The notes beneath the pieces are model-generated. The model searched no databases and had not been told where the DNA came from. It saw only the letters and a program-made list of their open reading frames with translations. Shown here in pieces: positions 1 through 9,933 of a stretch of 64,000 nucleotides of DNA. How positions within the stretch are numbered: the stretch's first letter is position 1; each line of letters starts with the position of its first letter. The position numbers were made by a program, and so were the translations under genes. Origin of the DNA: Warburgia ugandensis (taxonomy: Eukaryota; Streptophyta; Magnoliopsida; Canellales; Canellaceae); contig CP141128.1 of NCBI GenBank assembly GCA_035236585.1, positions 34,516,684-34,580,683 of the forward strand, read 5' to 3'.

Positions 1-1446
1 AAAATAAATTTCCAAGATCTGATCACCTCAGATCTTGAAGATCTTAGAAATTGGACACTTATTTAAAAAAAATACAGAAAAATACAGATATAATTTTTAG
101 AAATATTATGACTTCATTAGAAACTAGACATTACAAGCTTTCCATATCTTCTTTCTGATCTCAATTTGGAGTTCATATGACTCCACAATCTTAAATTGAA
201 GTTTTCAGCCGTTCCTAGGGTCCACATTTGATCTGGGCCCACCAGAATTAATCTCTCTCAATTGAGGGTCCAAACCTTGTTAGATTTTCTTGAAAATTGT
301 ACCTTAGGGGTTTTTGACCCTTCTGGATTGATTGGAAAACTCAGAATTTCCATCTGAGCTCTCTATCACCATAAATTGAAGGGATTGGTATTTACTTTAT
401 TTTTACCATTTTTCATTCAAATTAAATTACAGAAAAATAAAAATTACACTAAAACATAATAAATATGAATGGGAAGTAGTTCCACCTACCTGATTGGAGA
501 AAAAACATATATTTGATGCTCAATTTGAGAGAATTACCGGTTGATGATAATATAGCCCGATTGTCCACCTTTTTTTGATTTTCTCTTGTTGGAACCGTTG
601 GATCTTGAAATTGATTTGGGAATTTTGTATATAATGTAGTATAGGAGGTTATGGACGGTGGAATTTATCAGATTCTACCTGGAACGGAGTGCCTAATTGA
701 ATTTAGGTCTCTTGTTCCACTTAGAAAGAGGAGAGAGAAATAAGAAAAATAGAGATTGGGGAGGGATGAATGAGAATTTGGGGTTGAAACACCAAGGAAG
801 ATTTGGAAATTTCGTGGTTAAGGTTGTGAAAATTTTTGGAAATTTTTGGGACATATTTATAGCCAAATTTGAATTTTTTATCATTTCTTTTAATAAGATA
901 TTTTATTACTTTAGAATTTTTTATTACAAGTGCATTCTCCATTCTCCACTACAATCTCCACTACATTCTCCACTACCAGCAATAATGCACTGAGCAATTA
1001 TTGTTGCTTCTAGAACGTTGGCCCACTTTGTGGGCCCCACTTTTCTGTAAAAAGACGTTTTTGCCCTTTGAACTCCAAAATTGGAGAATAATAGGCAATA
1101 TTTGTCCGAACTCGGAATCGAGCGTACTTAGTGGCGTTGGAATCCTATTTCTAAGTACTTCATGAATATTGAGGTCTTATTTCTTGGATATAGAATATGG
1201 GTAAAATTACCATTTTACCCCCAAATGGAGAAAATTAAGGAATTTTCATTTTAACTCAGAATTGAACGTACTTAGTGTTGTTTCGATCAGTTTTTCAAGT
1301 ACATCCATAATTTCTATGTTTTAGTTCATGATATAATCTCCATAAAAAGAGAATTTTCAATAACCTAATATTCCAGCCCAGAATTTCTAAAAATTCAAAC
1401 TTTATTAATTTGCCTTAATAAGTTACAAAAATTCAGGGTCATTACA
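1..1446 (-). mobile_element. LTR fragment, long-LTR family (left edge)
   Basis: This is the 5' part of a long terminal repeat in minus orientation. On the + strand it ends in GGTCATTACA, so on the minus strand the LTR begins TGTAATGACC, the usual TG start. The stretch from base 1 to about 545 is clearly related to 63240-64000 at the other end of the window (shared blocks such as GACATTACAAGCTTTCCATA), so both ends carry the same LTR family. The rest lies outside the window. It abuts a different LTR at 1447, as expected if this element inserted into that one. It holds no recognisable coding sequence; the small reading frames near 700-990 lie in low-complexity AT-rich DNA. It is a fossil fragment, and its element type (Ty3/gypsy, Del/Tekay-like) is inferred from the LTR ends of its relatives. 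Confidence 0.6.
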
Positions 1447-2142
1447 GTTTCGTTCGTTGGGGGACCAGTGCGGCCCAAGGATCGTCCCTGGGTCCTTTGT
1501 GACGCTCTAGGGCTCTGTTTTGCATGATTTTACATGCAAAAACTTAGGGAAACTTAGCCTAGGACTAATGGGAAGACGGGTTTTAAGGGATTTTGGGCAT
1601 ACCTGGCTCGTTGCTGGGTTTTTCTCCATGTTTCTCCTCTTGGTTACTTCTCCAAAATGAATTTTTCTCAAGCTTTTGGGCTGCCATTAGAGGCGCCCAA
1701 GAGCTCTATTTATAGAGCTATAAGAGGGTTCTGGAGGGGGCTCTCACCGCCCTTGAATGGCGGTGGAAAAACCTCTAGAATGGCAGTGATTTCTCCTCCA
1801 AACACCACCGTTTTAGAACCTTCTAGGAGGTTGAAGAAAGGGGGTGCCTGTATCAAAATGGGCCCCTGTGTTTTGCAGGCTAAATCCGTTTTTTAGTAAA
1901 AATTACATTTTTGCCCCTAAACTTCAAAGGGCCATAACTTGCTCATTTTAACTCCGTTTCAGGTGATTTTGGTCTTGTTGGATTCCTTTTTCTAAGACAC
2001 ACCTAATGGTACCATTCTTAGGAACAAATTTCTGGGTTCAGTCAGGGTGAATAGTGAAATGACCAAAATACCCTTATTTCCAAAAAGTGAACTTTTCATT
2101 GTTAACTTGGGATTTCAATGCTCCAAAATTGGAGTTATTACA
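1447..2142 (-). mobile_element. LTR fragment, family of the solo LTR at 39.9-42.3 kb
   Basis: This is about 700 bp of the 5' end of an LTR in minus orientation, ending on the + strand in GGAGTTATTACA. It matches, in reverse complement, the first 725 bp or so of the complete solo LTR that starts at 39874. Shared landmarks are the TATA-like ATTTATAGAGC near 1705, the GGCGGTG block and the GGCCCCTGTGTTTTGCAGG block. The remainder was displaced by the LTR that ends at 1446 and is off-window. The 79-residue reading frame here is an LTR feature, not a host gene. Confidence 0.65.
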
Positions 2143-2241
2143 AATATATAACATTATTTTCAACCTTACAATAGGGAGAAAGTATCATAGGACCTTTGTA
2201 GGAATGTCTATCATTGTCTTAGTTGAATTCTTCTATAACTT

Positions 2242-2547
2242 TCATCTTGACTGTGTACAAGTTGAACATGTAGTTTTATCCTTGTGCTCCTTCATATACA
2301 AGATGCAATCATTGGGACACATATGTATCTTATCATACTCTAACCCTAGTGTAACCAAGGTTTTCTTTGCTTTCCATGTGGACCTTGCCAATTTATTATC
2401 CTTTAGTAACATCTTGCCTAGTACTTTTAAGACTTCTGTAAAGCCTTGATCTAAAAAATAAAACCTCGATTTCATGTTGTATAGTTCTACCACTGTAGAC
2501 AATTTGGTATAGTCTTTTACACAGTACAACAGCTCATTAGCTTCCAC
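2242..2547 (-). pseudogene. CACTA tnp2-type transposase fragment
   Basis: A 101-residue open stretch carries the block GLEYDKIHMCPNDCILYMKE followed by HKDKTTCSTC. This is the signature of plant tnp2-type CACTA transposases (consensus around Y-x-K-I-H-x-C-x-N-D-C-I-L-Y-x-x-x-Y/H-K-x-L-x-x-C-x-x-C), a conserved cysteine-rich block in the N-terminal half. The residues before it (LLKDNKLARSTWKAKKTLVTLG) also fit the family. The stretch is far shorter than a full tnp2 protein, has no intact start upstream, and runs into an unrelated LTR just downstream. It is a dead transposon gene piece, not a host gene. Confidence 0.8.
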
Positions 2548-2787
2548 TAATGTAGTATGAAATAGTTTAAGGCTATCTTGGAAGCCATGGTATGCATCTC
2601 AAAACATCAGTACACTTGTGCTATCTACGACACTTCTTGTAGTGTCTTCAAATCAACCTACCCTTGCCGAGGTCCCATTCAAAAGTTCTTCTCCTTGCCA
2701 AGTCTATGGATGATGCTTTCATCATTGCCATTGTTCTCTCCACACCTTACAATTACTTTTATTCAAGTTTTCACATTTTAAGGTGGA

Positions 2788-2906
2788 CAACACATGTGAT
2801 TACGATCATCACCAACCCAAAGTGCTAATTCTAAAAACTTTTCTATTCCCTCTTCATATTCTTTCATTGTTCTTGTGGTAGTCATGCAAGCATATTTGTC
2901 AATTTT
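2788..2906 (-). pseudogene. Transposase-associated domain fragment (CACTA)
   Basis: On the minus strand this reads MTTTRTMKEYEEGIEKFLEL followed by ALWVGDDRNHMCCPP. It matches the start of the plant transposase-associated domain that precedes tnp2 in CACTA elements: Y-x-x-G-V/I-x-x-F-L followed by a C-P-C-type cluster. It lies upstream of the tnp2 fragment in the same orientation with the expected spacing, and the reading frame is interrupted between the two. It was recognised by motif only. Confidence 0.6.
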
Positions 2907-3227
2907 TTCAACAAATTGAAGTTAATCTATGTGAAGACTTGTTAGAAATGAAAAGATCATAGTGAACTCGGTTAGACATTTTTCCAAACACTAAGTATAC
3001 AAGAATTATAAGTACCATTTAAAAAACTAAATTAAAGGCATGCAAATGAGTAAATTTCTAATTAACAATGAAGAATGATGCAAAACATGAAAGATCCATT
3101 CAAAAATATATTTAACTTTAAAAGGGAAGTTTTTAAACATAATCATGCATGAAAATATATCAAACATGCATATATATGAGACAAAGAAGGAAATACTAAC
3201 CAACACTCAAATTGATATTGACGAAGA

Positions 3228-3358
3228 ATATCATTATCATCATCATCATCAGGACCTTATCCCTATTAGGGATTGGCCGCATGAATCTTGCTCCTCCACA
3301 TCCTTTTATTAAGTATCATGGCTTCATTTAGTTCCAAAATTTTTAAATCTTTTCTCAC
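3228..3358 (-). mobile_element. RTE-type LINE 3' end fragment
   Basis: About 105 bp match the 3' end of the LINE fragment at 31797-31905 (shared words ATGGCTTCA and TTTTTAAATCTTTTCTCACC). On the minus strand the piece ends in a GAT/ATG trinucleotide run (3230-3251), a typical RTE-clade tail. It is severely 5'-truncated, has no coding sequence left, and sits inside the CACTA remnant, so it inserted later. A microsatellite follows directly on its 5' side. Confidence 0.6.
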
Positions 3359-3363
3359 CAAGA

Positions 3364-3382
3364 ATATATATATATATATATA

Positions 3383-3441
<59 letters not shown>
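3364..3441. repeat. (TA)n(TG)n compound microsatellite
   Basis: About 11 TA units run directly into about 27 TG units. The TH-repeat reading frame on the minus strand is only the translation of this repeat. Confidence 0.97.
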
Positions 3442-3444
<3 letters not shown>

Positions 3445-3539
3445 TATAATTCACAGTTGGGATTTGGTTGAAGATAGACAGAACAAAAATCAACCTATAT
3501 AAGCTTCAGTTTTTGAATAGGTGAAGCCACTCAAAATTT

Positions 3540-4000
3540 GAAAATAAAAAGTTGAAGTAAAATTTCTTATAACAGAGTAGTACTTTTAAACCTAGTTACA
3601 AAAAATGACTTTAAAAGTATACACTTTTAAGGTTGCTTTAACGGCCTTAAAAGTTCAAACTTGTAAAGTTGCTTTTAGAAAATGACTTTAGAAGTGGGGG
3701 AAATTTAAAGTCGTTTATCAAAAATAACTTTTAAAATATTTTTTGTGGAAAAAATTTCTTGCTAAACTAAAAATGGACTTTTAAAGTCGTTTTCCAAAAA
3801 TAACTGTAAAAGTAGAGTGACTTTTAAAGTCGTTTTTAGAAAAATGACTTCAAATTTCCTTTCCCATGAAAAAAAGTGCTTCGTGTCAAACTAAAGATGT
3901 CAGTATTTGACAAACTGACTTCATAAGTATGATTTTTAGTCATTTTTCTACAACCAGCTTGAAAAATATTTATGAAGTCAGCAGACTGAAAATCGACTTC
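3540..4000 (-). repeat. CACTA subterminal repeat array
   Basis: Repeated, degenerate copies of ACTTTTAAAGTCGTTTT and of AAAATGACTTTAAAAG occur in both orientations (for example near 3607, 3672, 3705, 3777, 3819 and 3845). CACTA elements carry such arrays just inside the TIR, where transposase binds. The position between the TIR-like end at 4038 and the transposase remains fits this role. Confidence 0.55.
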
Positions 4001-4040
4001 TTTATGGCAACTTTAAAAGCCTTCTGTCTAGTAGTCCTTA

Positions 4041-4702
4041 CAAATCGAATTTTGGAAACTTTAACAAGTAATACACTATTTTAATGTGTACTCATTATAT
4101 ATCTATGTAACACATTCTCATAATGGACTTCTTGTAACAACTTTTTTTATAGAAACTGTTACACGTGCATATTCCTCAGCTCCATTATATCATCCGCTCT
4201 TTGTCTTAAATGGGTCTACCCAACAATGTTCTATGCCAAGTAGGTGCTGACATGGCAAATCATTGTAACTACACATCCCTTAGTGTATTATATACATATG
4301 CATGACGATTGAACAGGTATAGTAAAAACTTATAGAAAATAAAAACTTAAGGTAAAAGCACACTTCCAATGTGTGCGTAAGATCGTGTATGAGAATTTGT
4401 CCTATGCCATCCAACTCATGCACGTCATTGCTCCTTTAAAAGTATGTGGTTTTAATGTAAAAAAGCCTAAATTTACAAATGGAATGGTTAGAAACTTAAA
4501 TAAGCGTTACACTATTTTGAGCGGCTAGACTCGTCCAAAACACGAGAAAGGTGTGCGATATGGAGGCTTGCAATAGCTGTTTCAACGCTTCGAAACCAAC
4601 ATCTTCAGGTCACTTACGATAATCTCTGCCGTTACGCCCCACGTTGCAACATGTAAGGATCAAACGTAAAGCTCTTTCTATGCACACTTTCCCTTCCCAA
4701 AT
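4041..4702 (+). promoter_or_regulatory. Upstream region of the eRF1 gene
   Basis: This non-coding stretch lies between the CACTA remnant and the probable eRF1 TATA box. It becomes less AT-rich from about 4500 on, as plant promoters of constitutive genes often do. I see no coding potential and no clear transposon. No individual factor site can be assigned with confidence. Confidence 0.4.
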
Positions 4703-4709
4703 TTATATA
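4703..4709 (+). promoter_or_regulatory. Probable TATA box of eRF1
   Basis: TTATATA sits in the context CCCAAATTTATATACGCGG. About 30 bp downstream the sequence changes to a C/T-rich, ATG-free leader ending in a good splice donor at 4842. The position of transcription start is inferred. Confidence 0.45.
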
Positions 4710-4732
4710 CGCGGATGCTTCCTCACTCGCAG

Positions 4733-4841
4733 ACGCACTTTCCCTTTCGAGTTCCGAGTCTCCTTGCACTGAGGCGGGTTCTCATCTCAACACAAGCGAG
4801 GTGAACAAGAAATTCTCTCTCCTTCCATTCTCACAGAATCT
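4733..4841 (+). other. Probable eRF1 5' UTR exon 1
   Basis: This is a C- and CT-rich stretch of about 110 nt without ATG, between the TATA-like box and a splice donor (AATCT|GTATGT). C/T-rich leaders of this kind are common in plant translation genes. It would be spliced to the acceptor at 10347-10348, leaving one leader base before the start codon. An additional small leader exon (for example after the acceptor-like TCTAATCTTGCAG near 4911) cannot be excluded. Confidence 0.45.
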
Positions 4842-5026
4842 GTATGTCTGATTTTTCCAAATTTTGTTCTAGCCTTCTAATAGCTTTGTGTATAATTTTC
4901 TAATCTTGCAGCCAATTCAGTGAGACTGTTTTCTTTATCGTCTTCGTTTTTAGTGATTGGATATTGTTCTCCGAACTAAGGTGTTCAATTCTCCTGGATT
5001 TGTTTTTTTTTTTTCTCCTTTAGGGC

Positions 5027-5034
5027 TAGGGTTT
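5027..5034 (-). promoter_or_regulatory. Telo-box (AAACCCTA) copy 1
   Basis: TAGGGTTT on the + strand, that is AAACCCTA on the minus strand, near the start of the probable leader intron. Telo boxes are enriched close to the transcription start of plant ribosomal and translation-factor genes. Confidence 0.5.
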
Positions 5035-5058
5035 ATAGGATCTGAAGCTGAGATGCAC

Positions 5059-5066
5059 TAGGGTTT
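5059..5066 (-). promoter_or_regulatory. Telo-box (AAACCCTA) copy 2
   Basis: A second TAGGGTTT, 32 bp from the first. Pairing makes a chance occurrence less likely but does not prove function. Confidence 0.45.
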
Positions 5067-7041
5067 GTTTGTGTTGGTGTTTCTTCTAATTTCGATGCAT
5101 ATTTTTCTTCGTCCAAGGAAGGAATTTTCAATTCTTGCTATTTATTTCTTGCTCTGGGTGTATGATTGCGGTGAGTATATGATCGTAAAACTTACACGTG
5201 TATTTTTCAAGTTATTGGAACGTTTTTTTTTTATTTGCTCTATGTTTTAGCCCACTTTCTCTCCTTGAGTTCAATTTTATTTAGTTTCTCTTGGTTCTTT
5301 ATGTAGCAATAACTTCATCTTTGTTTCATGTTTCACTGATAACTGGATCTTATATTTGTGAAATTGCTTACGATGCTTCAAATTGTTTTTAACTTTGCCC
5401 TAATGCACAGATTCTGATACGATTGTTTTGCTGATTGCCAGCTTCTTCCCGTGTTATTAGGTATTCTTGTGAATGCTCATAGAATATATGCAGAATTGTT
5501 AATTTACAGCATCCAAGATGTGGATTGGTGGTTTTGAGTTGATATATCTCTTATTGTGTTGTAAGTTCTTTCCCGAAGCGTGTCATCTCCATTTCTTTAA
5601 TATTTCCCTCTTTGTGGTACGTGCAGAGCACAGGTAATATTACTTAAAAATCTTTCTTGTTGGTCCTTGAAACCTCCAGCAGATGGATTTCTATTACTTC
5701 TGCAACTTATTTCCAACCTCTTTTCTTTTCTTTTCTTTTCTCTTATTTGGTTTCTTTATATGTAAGATTTAGGATTAGAGTTTGGCATGTGGATTTAGGG
5801 CTTAGGTGGTTCCTTCGAAAACTTTGTGTCACTGAACTTAGATGTAGTACAGGTCTAAGTTTACCTGCATTTAGGTAATGTAATTTTCATTCTGTATTCT
5901 TAGAGGCATTATGCGACTTGTAAGTGTGCCTTCTTCAGGACCTGCAAAAGTCTTATATAGCTACAGTTTTCAATGCATCTGGCAGGTGTGCCATTTCACT
6001 ACATCTGACCTAGAGATTGACCAATTCAATAACAACTTGGATGATATAGTTTTGTGCTGTTCAACCACTATATGATGCAATTTTCCCAATATCTGGGACT
6101 AGACATGAATGTTGAACTGTCACTTCACCCAGACAAAGGAGTAGTGATGGTTTAATTATGTCCATAGAATTGTTTAGACAATTTTTAAAATCATCTGGAC
6201 CTCTCATACAATTTCCAGCACATCCATCTTTCTGAAAGTTGGTGGGCAAGTGGACTTGTATCTGTAACATTGATTCCAAACAAGGTGCAGCTTGCCACTG
6301 TGCTAGAATCTCCTTTGCTTGGCCTCCTAGAAGTGTAATTTCTTACTTTGCTGATTGCAAAATTCAGAAAATGAAGTCATAGATGCTGCTATGGTAGTCA
6401 CTGCGAGCAGTGGGTCTTTGCCTCTAGACCTTTGGGCGATTAATGCTTGGATGCACCATTGCTTCATAAGCAGCTAACTAAAATGCCATTGATGCCTGCA
6501 CTTTTTTATTTTTAGATATGATTCAATGATTAAGGCTTTCATTTGTCAGAGGTCTTTTCATATGTTGTTTCCTTCTGTTGGGGAATGGACTAGAACATGG
6601 TTTCTATTACTTATTTGATTTATGGGTAAGAAGTTTTAGATATTCCAGCTATCCTTGTGTGAGCAAGTTAGAAGATGTCTTTTGGAAGCATTTTGAATTT
6701 GAAAGAAACGATGAAGGTGGGACTAAAAGGAGTGAGTGCAAAATTTCTGGCACTTCTTGACAAAGACATAGGAATCCCTCTCCATCCTTGGCCAATAGTC
6801 AGTGATACCATTAGGTAAAAGGAATGAGTTTTGACTCTTTGGCAAGAACAGATGTGATAGATGATACATCGAGTAAGTATTGTTAGGAAAATCTGGTAGG
6901 GCTGTTATACACCACCAGTTTGGTTCTTAGTGAGGGGGAGATTTGGGAACATATGGAGAAGGAGGTGATGCGGAAGATAAGTTTGATTCAGTTTATTCAT
7001 TCGGTTTGGATATTTTATAGCTTATATTTTTCTATTGTACC

Positions 7042-7059
7042 CACACACACACACACACA
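7042..7059. repeat. (CA)n microsatellite at the SINE tail
   Basis: Nine CA units lie directly against the 3' end of the minus-strand SINE. They probably grew from or next to its tail. Confidence 0.9.
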
Positions 7060-7060
7060 A

Positions 7061-7239
7061 GGGCAGCCCTGGTGCACGAAGCTCCTACCTATGCAGGGTC
7101 CTGGGAAGGGGCGGACCACAAGGGCCTATAGTACGCAGCCTTACCTTGTATTTTTACAAGAGGCTATTTCCATGCCTTGAATCCATGACCTCAAGGTCAC
7201 ATGACAACAACTTTTACCATGGCGCCAAGGCTTCCCTTC
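7061..7239 (-). mobile_element. Au-type SINE
   Basis: This is a nearly full-length copy of the Au SINE, a tRNA-derived family spread across angiosperms. On the minus strand it begins GAAGGGAAGCCTTGGCGCCA, continues through an A-box-like TTGGCGCCATGGTAAAAG and a B-box-like GGTCATGGATTCAAGGC, and ends GGTGCACCAGGGCTGCCC. The family sequence is known from memory, and the match over about 178 bp is clear though diverged. It lies in the eRF1 leader intron in antisense. It has no coding capacity. Confidence 0.88.
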
Positions 7240-7529
7240 ATATATATAGTTTTGTATTGATGAATGAAGCCCATGTTGTTATGTGTTTAATACAGTGTCT
7301 GGTGACTTTATTTAATGACTTCAATAGTTAAAATATTCTTTATGACTTATATATTAAAGTAAGGGGTTGAGTTAGAACTTCTTTCCCATTTCAAGAAAAT
7401 TAATAATAGGATATATAATTTTGGCTTTTGACTCTATGTGCCACAATTGTTGAGACTGACAAGGTAGGAAAGTTGCTTAAATTTTTTCATGGGCATTTGT
7501 TGGTGTTTAACCTGATGAGAATTAATTCA

Positions 7530-7745
7530 AGTCTTGAGATGAGGATGAGAGTCACCTGCTTATCAAAGTTCTTATGTTATCACCTTCCAATCTGATTAGA
7601 ATTTTAAATACCTTTGAATATAGAGAGCATACACTAGAAACAAAATTTGGCAAAATTGGAATTGTAGTGTCTTTACACAAAAGCACTTAATGTAATATCA
7701 CCTTTAGGATGTCAAATAGTTTTGAAATTATAGGAAACATACAGT
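7530..7745. repeat. Intron repeat, left copies
   Basis: Two diverged copies of a motif around CCTTCCAATCTGATTAGAAT and TACCTTTGAAATTTATAGGA occur here (about 7587-7650 and 7700-7745). Two more lie at 9247-9300 and 9355-9412. Their common order with the SINE-like segments indicates an old duplication of a segment of about 450 bp within the intron. Confidence 0.55.
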
Positions 7746-7819
7746 AAAACAAAAAATGGATTTGATTCAGTGTTTTTTCACAAAATGCACTTGCTGAAGG
7801 AAGAAGGAAAAGAGGAAGA

Positions 7820-7985
7820 CTTGAGCACTTGGCTGAGTTGGTTAAGTCCCCTATCTGCAAGCAAGAAATTGTGGGTTTTCTTGCCTGTGGGTTGAAGTCA
7901 TCTCTTACCCATCAGAAAAGGAATAGGTAAAAGAAAGAAGTAAAAAGGAAGGAGTAGGCTGCATGAAATTCTTGACTGTATTTGA
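7820..7985 (+). mobile_element. tRNA-derived SINE-like copy 1
   Basis: It contains TTGGCTGAGTTGGTTAAG, a good tRNA A-box-like block, and about 60 bp later GGGTTGAAGTCATCTC, a degenerate B box. A related copy lies at 9460-9625 with the same tail (GCATGAAATTC). The family is not recognised. It may be a SINE or a decayed tRNA-like sequence that was duplicated with its surroundings. Confidence 0.45.
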
Positions 7986-8000
7986 TTATGTTGTGTTCCT

Positions 8001-9064
8001 ATGTAGGTAAAGGCGCGAGGCGCAAAGGGGTGCGGCTGCAGCCTGAGGTGCAAAATTATATTTTTCATAATTAAAGCTAAAAATTAGCTAAAAATACAAA
8101 AAAAAAAGCATGAAAAATACAGCATACATGAAGACACAAGCATGGGAAAGCTATATATGTGTATAAGAATAGGTATTAACTAATAAATATAAATAAAACA
8201 ATTTTTTTCTAATTTTAGTAAGTTTTATTTTCAGAAAAATTGAACAAAATAACACTACAATACAAAAAAATCATGAAAAGTACATCATACATGAAGATCA
8301 AAGCATGTGTAAGCTATATATGTGGATAAGAATAGGTATTAACTAATAAATATAAAATAGAACAATTTTTTCCTAATTTTTGTAACTTTTTTTTTTGGGA
8401 AAAATTAAAAAAATAACCCTAAATTACAAAAACAAGATGAAAAAATTATTACACATGAAGACACAAGCATGGGAAAGCTATATATGAAGACACAAGCATG
8501 GGAAAGCTATATATATTTGGATAGAAATACGTTTCAATGAAGAAATACGAAAAAACGACGACTTTTTTTTATTTCCGTAACTGATTTTTTCTGAAAAACA
8601 GTAAAAAACCTAAAAACAAACTCAAATCTAGAGCAATGAAGTATAAAACTCAAATGGAATGTTTTCTTATACATATAGAACTAAAACCCATCAAGATCTA
8701 TGGAAAATAGTTAACAAAAAACAAAAAATTTGAAAAAACGGTATTGGTTTTTACGTTTTTTACAGAAACTGTATACAAATGCTAAAATTCGTAAATTTGT
8801 ACCTTTTTTAGCTTAGATCTGTGAAAGATCGAAGAGGAATGGTCGTTTTCACCTTCTCAGTAGGTTGGAAGATTGAAATTAGGGTTGGAAGGTGAAAAAA
8901 AAAAAAGAACTAGGTTCATACATTATCAGGTAAGTGGTCTGCTCCTGGAGTCGGGGGAGCACCCAGGCACGTGCCTAGGCTACCGCGCCTCATTTCCTCT
9001 GCGCCTGGCACTCTCCTAGGCGCTTACCTGTCGACTTGTGCCTAGGCGCGCCTTTAACTACATA
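8001..9064. mobile_element. Non-autonomous TIR transposon, 1.06 kb (hAT- or Mutator-like)
   Basis: The ends are inverted repeats: ATGTAGGTAAAGGCGCG on the left, and on the right the complement of CGCGCCTTTAACTACAT. Both sit in a GC-rich block inside very AT-rich DNA. The flanks GTTGTGTTCCT and GTCGTGTTCT look like an imperfect 8-10 bp target duplication, which would fit hAT or Mutator. The interior is AT-rich and non-coding. It is partly made of about 170-185 bp tandem units (from about 8105, 8285 and 8440) sharing AAGCTATATATG and GAATAGGTATTAACTAATAA, plus a short local duplication near 8455-8510. No transposase is present. Confidence 0.6.
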
Positions 9065-9199
9065 GTCGTGTTCTACATCATGTCACATATACTAGCACAT
9101 GATTTAATGCAACTCTAAACACACTAACTGTTGGAATGGCTAAACTAGGTCAGTTCAGTATACAAACATAAAAATTTCTCTGTTGGTTTGATTACAACT

Positions 9200-9412
9200 T
9201 CTTGTGATGAGGACGGGAGCCACCCGTTCATTAATAAAATATTGCCTTCCAATCTGGTTAGGATTTCAAATACCTTTGAAATTTATAGGAAACGTATAAC
9301 AGAGAGAATGAAAAACACCTGTCTATTGAAGTTTGTAGCTGATAAATATTGCTGTTCAATCTGGTTGGGATTTCAAATACCTTTGAAATTTATAGGAAAC
9401 ATACCCTAGAAT
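9200..9412. repeat. Intron repeat, right copies
   Basis: These are the counterparts of the motifs at 7530-7745. Two adjacent copies share TGGTTAGGATTTCAAATACC-type and TTTGAAATTTATAGGAAAC blocks; the second lies about 108 bp after the first. They were separated from the left copies by the 1.06 kb TIR element, which inserted after the duplication. Confidence 0.55.
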
Positions 9413-9459
9413 GAGATTTGGCAAGAGTGGATTTAATAGTGTTTTTATATTTTCGCAAG

Positions 9460-9625
9460 AAATGCTTGATGAGGTTTAAGTGCCTTGTCCCACAGCCAAG
9501 AAGTTGTGGTTTCAAGTCATCTCATATCTATAATAAAATGGAAAAGAAGGCAGGAAAGAGAAGAGGATGAAACCGGATGAGCTGAGAAGAGGAGGTTGCA
9601 TGAAATTCCTGAGTGCATTCAATGA
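9460..9625 (+). mobile_element. tRNA-derived SINE-like copy 2
   Basis: A diverged copy of 7820-7985. It keeps a B-box-like TGGTTTCAAGTCATCTC and the tail GGTTGCATGAAATTCCTGAG, while its A-box region is degraded. The neighbouring sequence also matches that of copy 1, so it was probably copied by segmental duplication and not by separate insertion. Confidence 0.4.
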
Positions 9626-9933
9626 TGTTGTGCTGTACATTATGCCCATTACCTAATGGAATCTTAATCACACTAATTATTGCAACGCTTTTTGATGTAC
9701 TGGTAATAGAAATATTATCAAGAGCAAAACAGCTGAAGTGATTCATTGTGGAACAGGAATTTTCTATTAACATGAAATTTCTTCTAATCTTCATGTTGAT
9801 TATCCGCTGAAATCATTTGCTCCCCTTGGAATATAAAATAGGAGAACATCAGAACCTCGAACAATTTGTGAAGGGGTTGGGCTGCTGGAGGATACAGAAT
9901 GTTCACTAGGCTGAGCTGGCCTTCTATTTCTAT

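Larger units (their letters stand above)
2143..4038 (-). mobile_element. CACTA (En/Spm) transposon remnant, 5' end
   Basis: Read on the minus strand, the piece starts near 4038 with a terminus GGACTACTAGACAG. This resembles a CACTA-type inverted repeat (usually CACTACTAG...) with its first base or two altered. There follow about 450 bp of degenerate subterminal repeats built on ACTTTTAAAGTCGTTTT, then a transposase-associated domain start near 2900 and tnp2-like coding sequence to 2242, after which an LTR cuts it off. The order of TIR, subterminal repeats, transposase-associated domain and tnp2 is that of the CACTA superfamily. It is clearly dead: 3' part missing, coding sequence interrupted, a LINE tail and a microsatellite inside. 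Confidence 0.6.

Noticed and set aside
3266-3493. 75-residue frame with Thr-His repeat
   Set aside because: It is the translation of a (TG)n microsatellite.
4912-5167. Possible extra leader exon between the acceptor-like TCTTGCAG and the donor-like GCG|GTGAGT
   Set aside because: The stretch is T-rich and intron-like, with upstream ATGs. The splice sites look fair but nothing else supports an exon.
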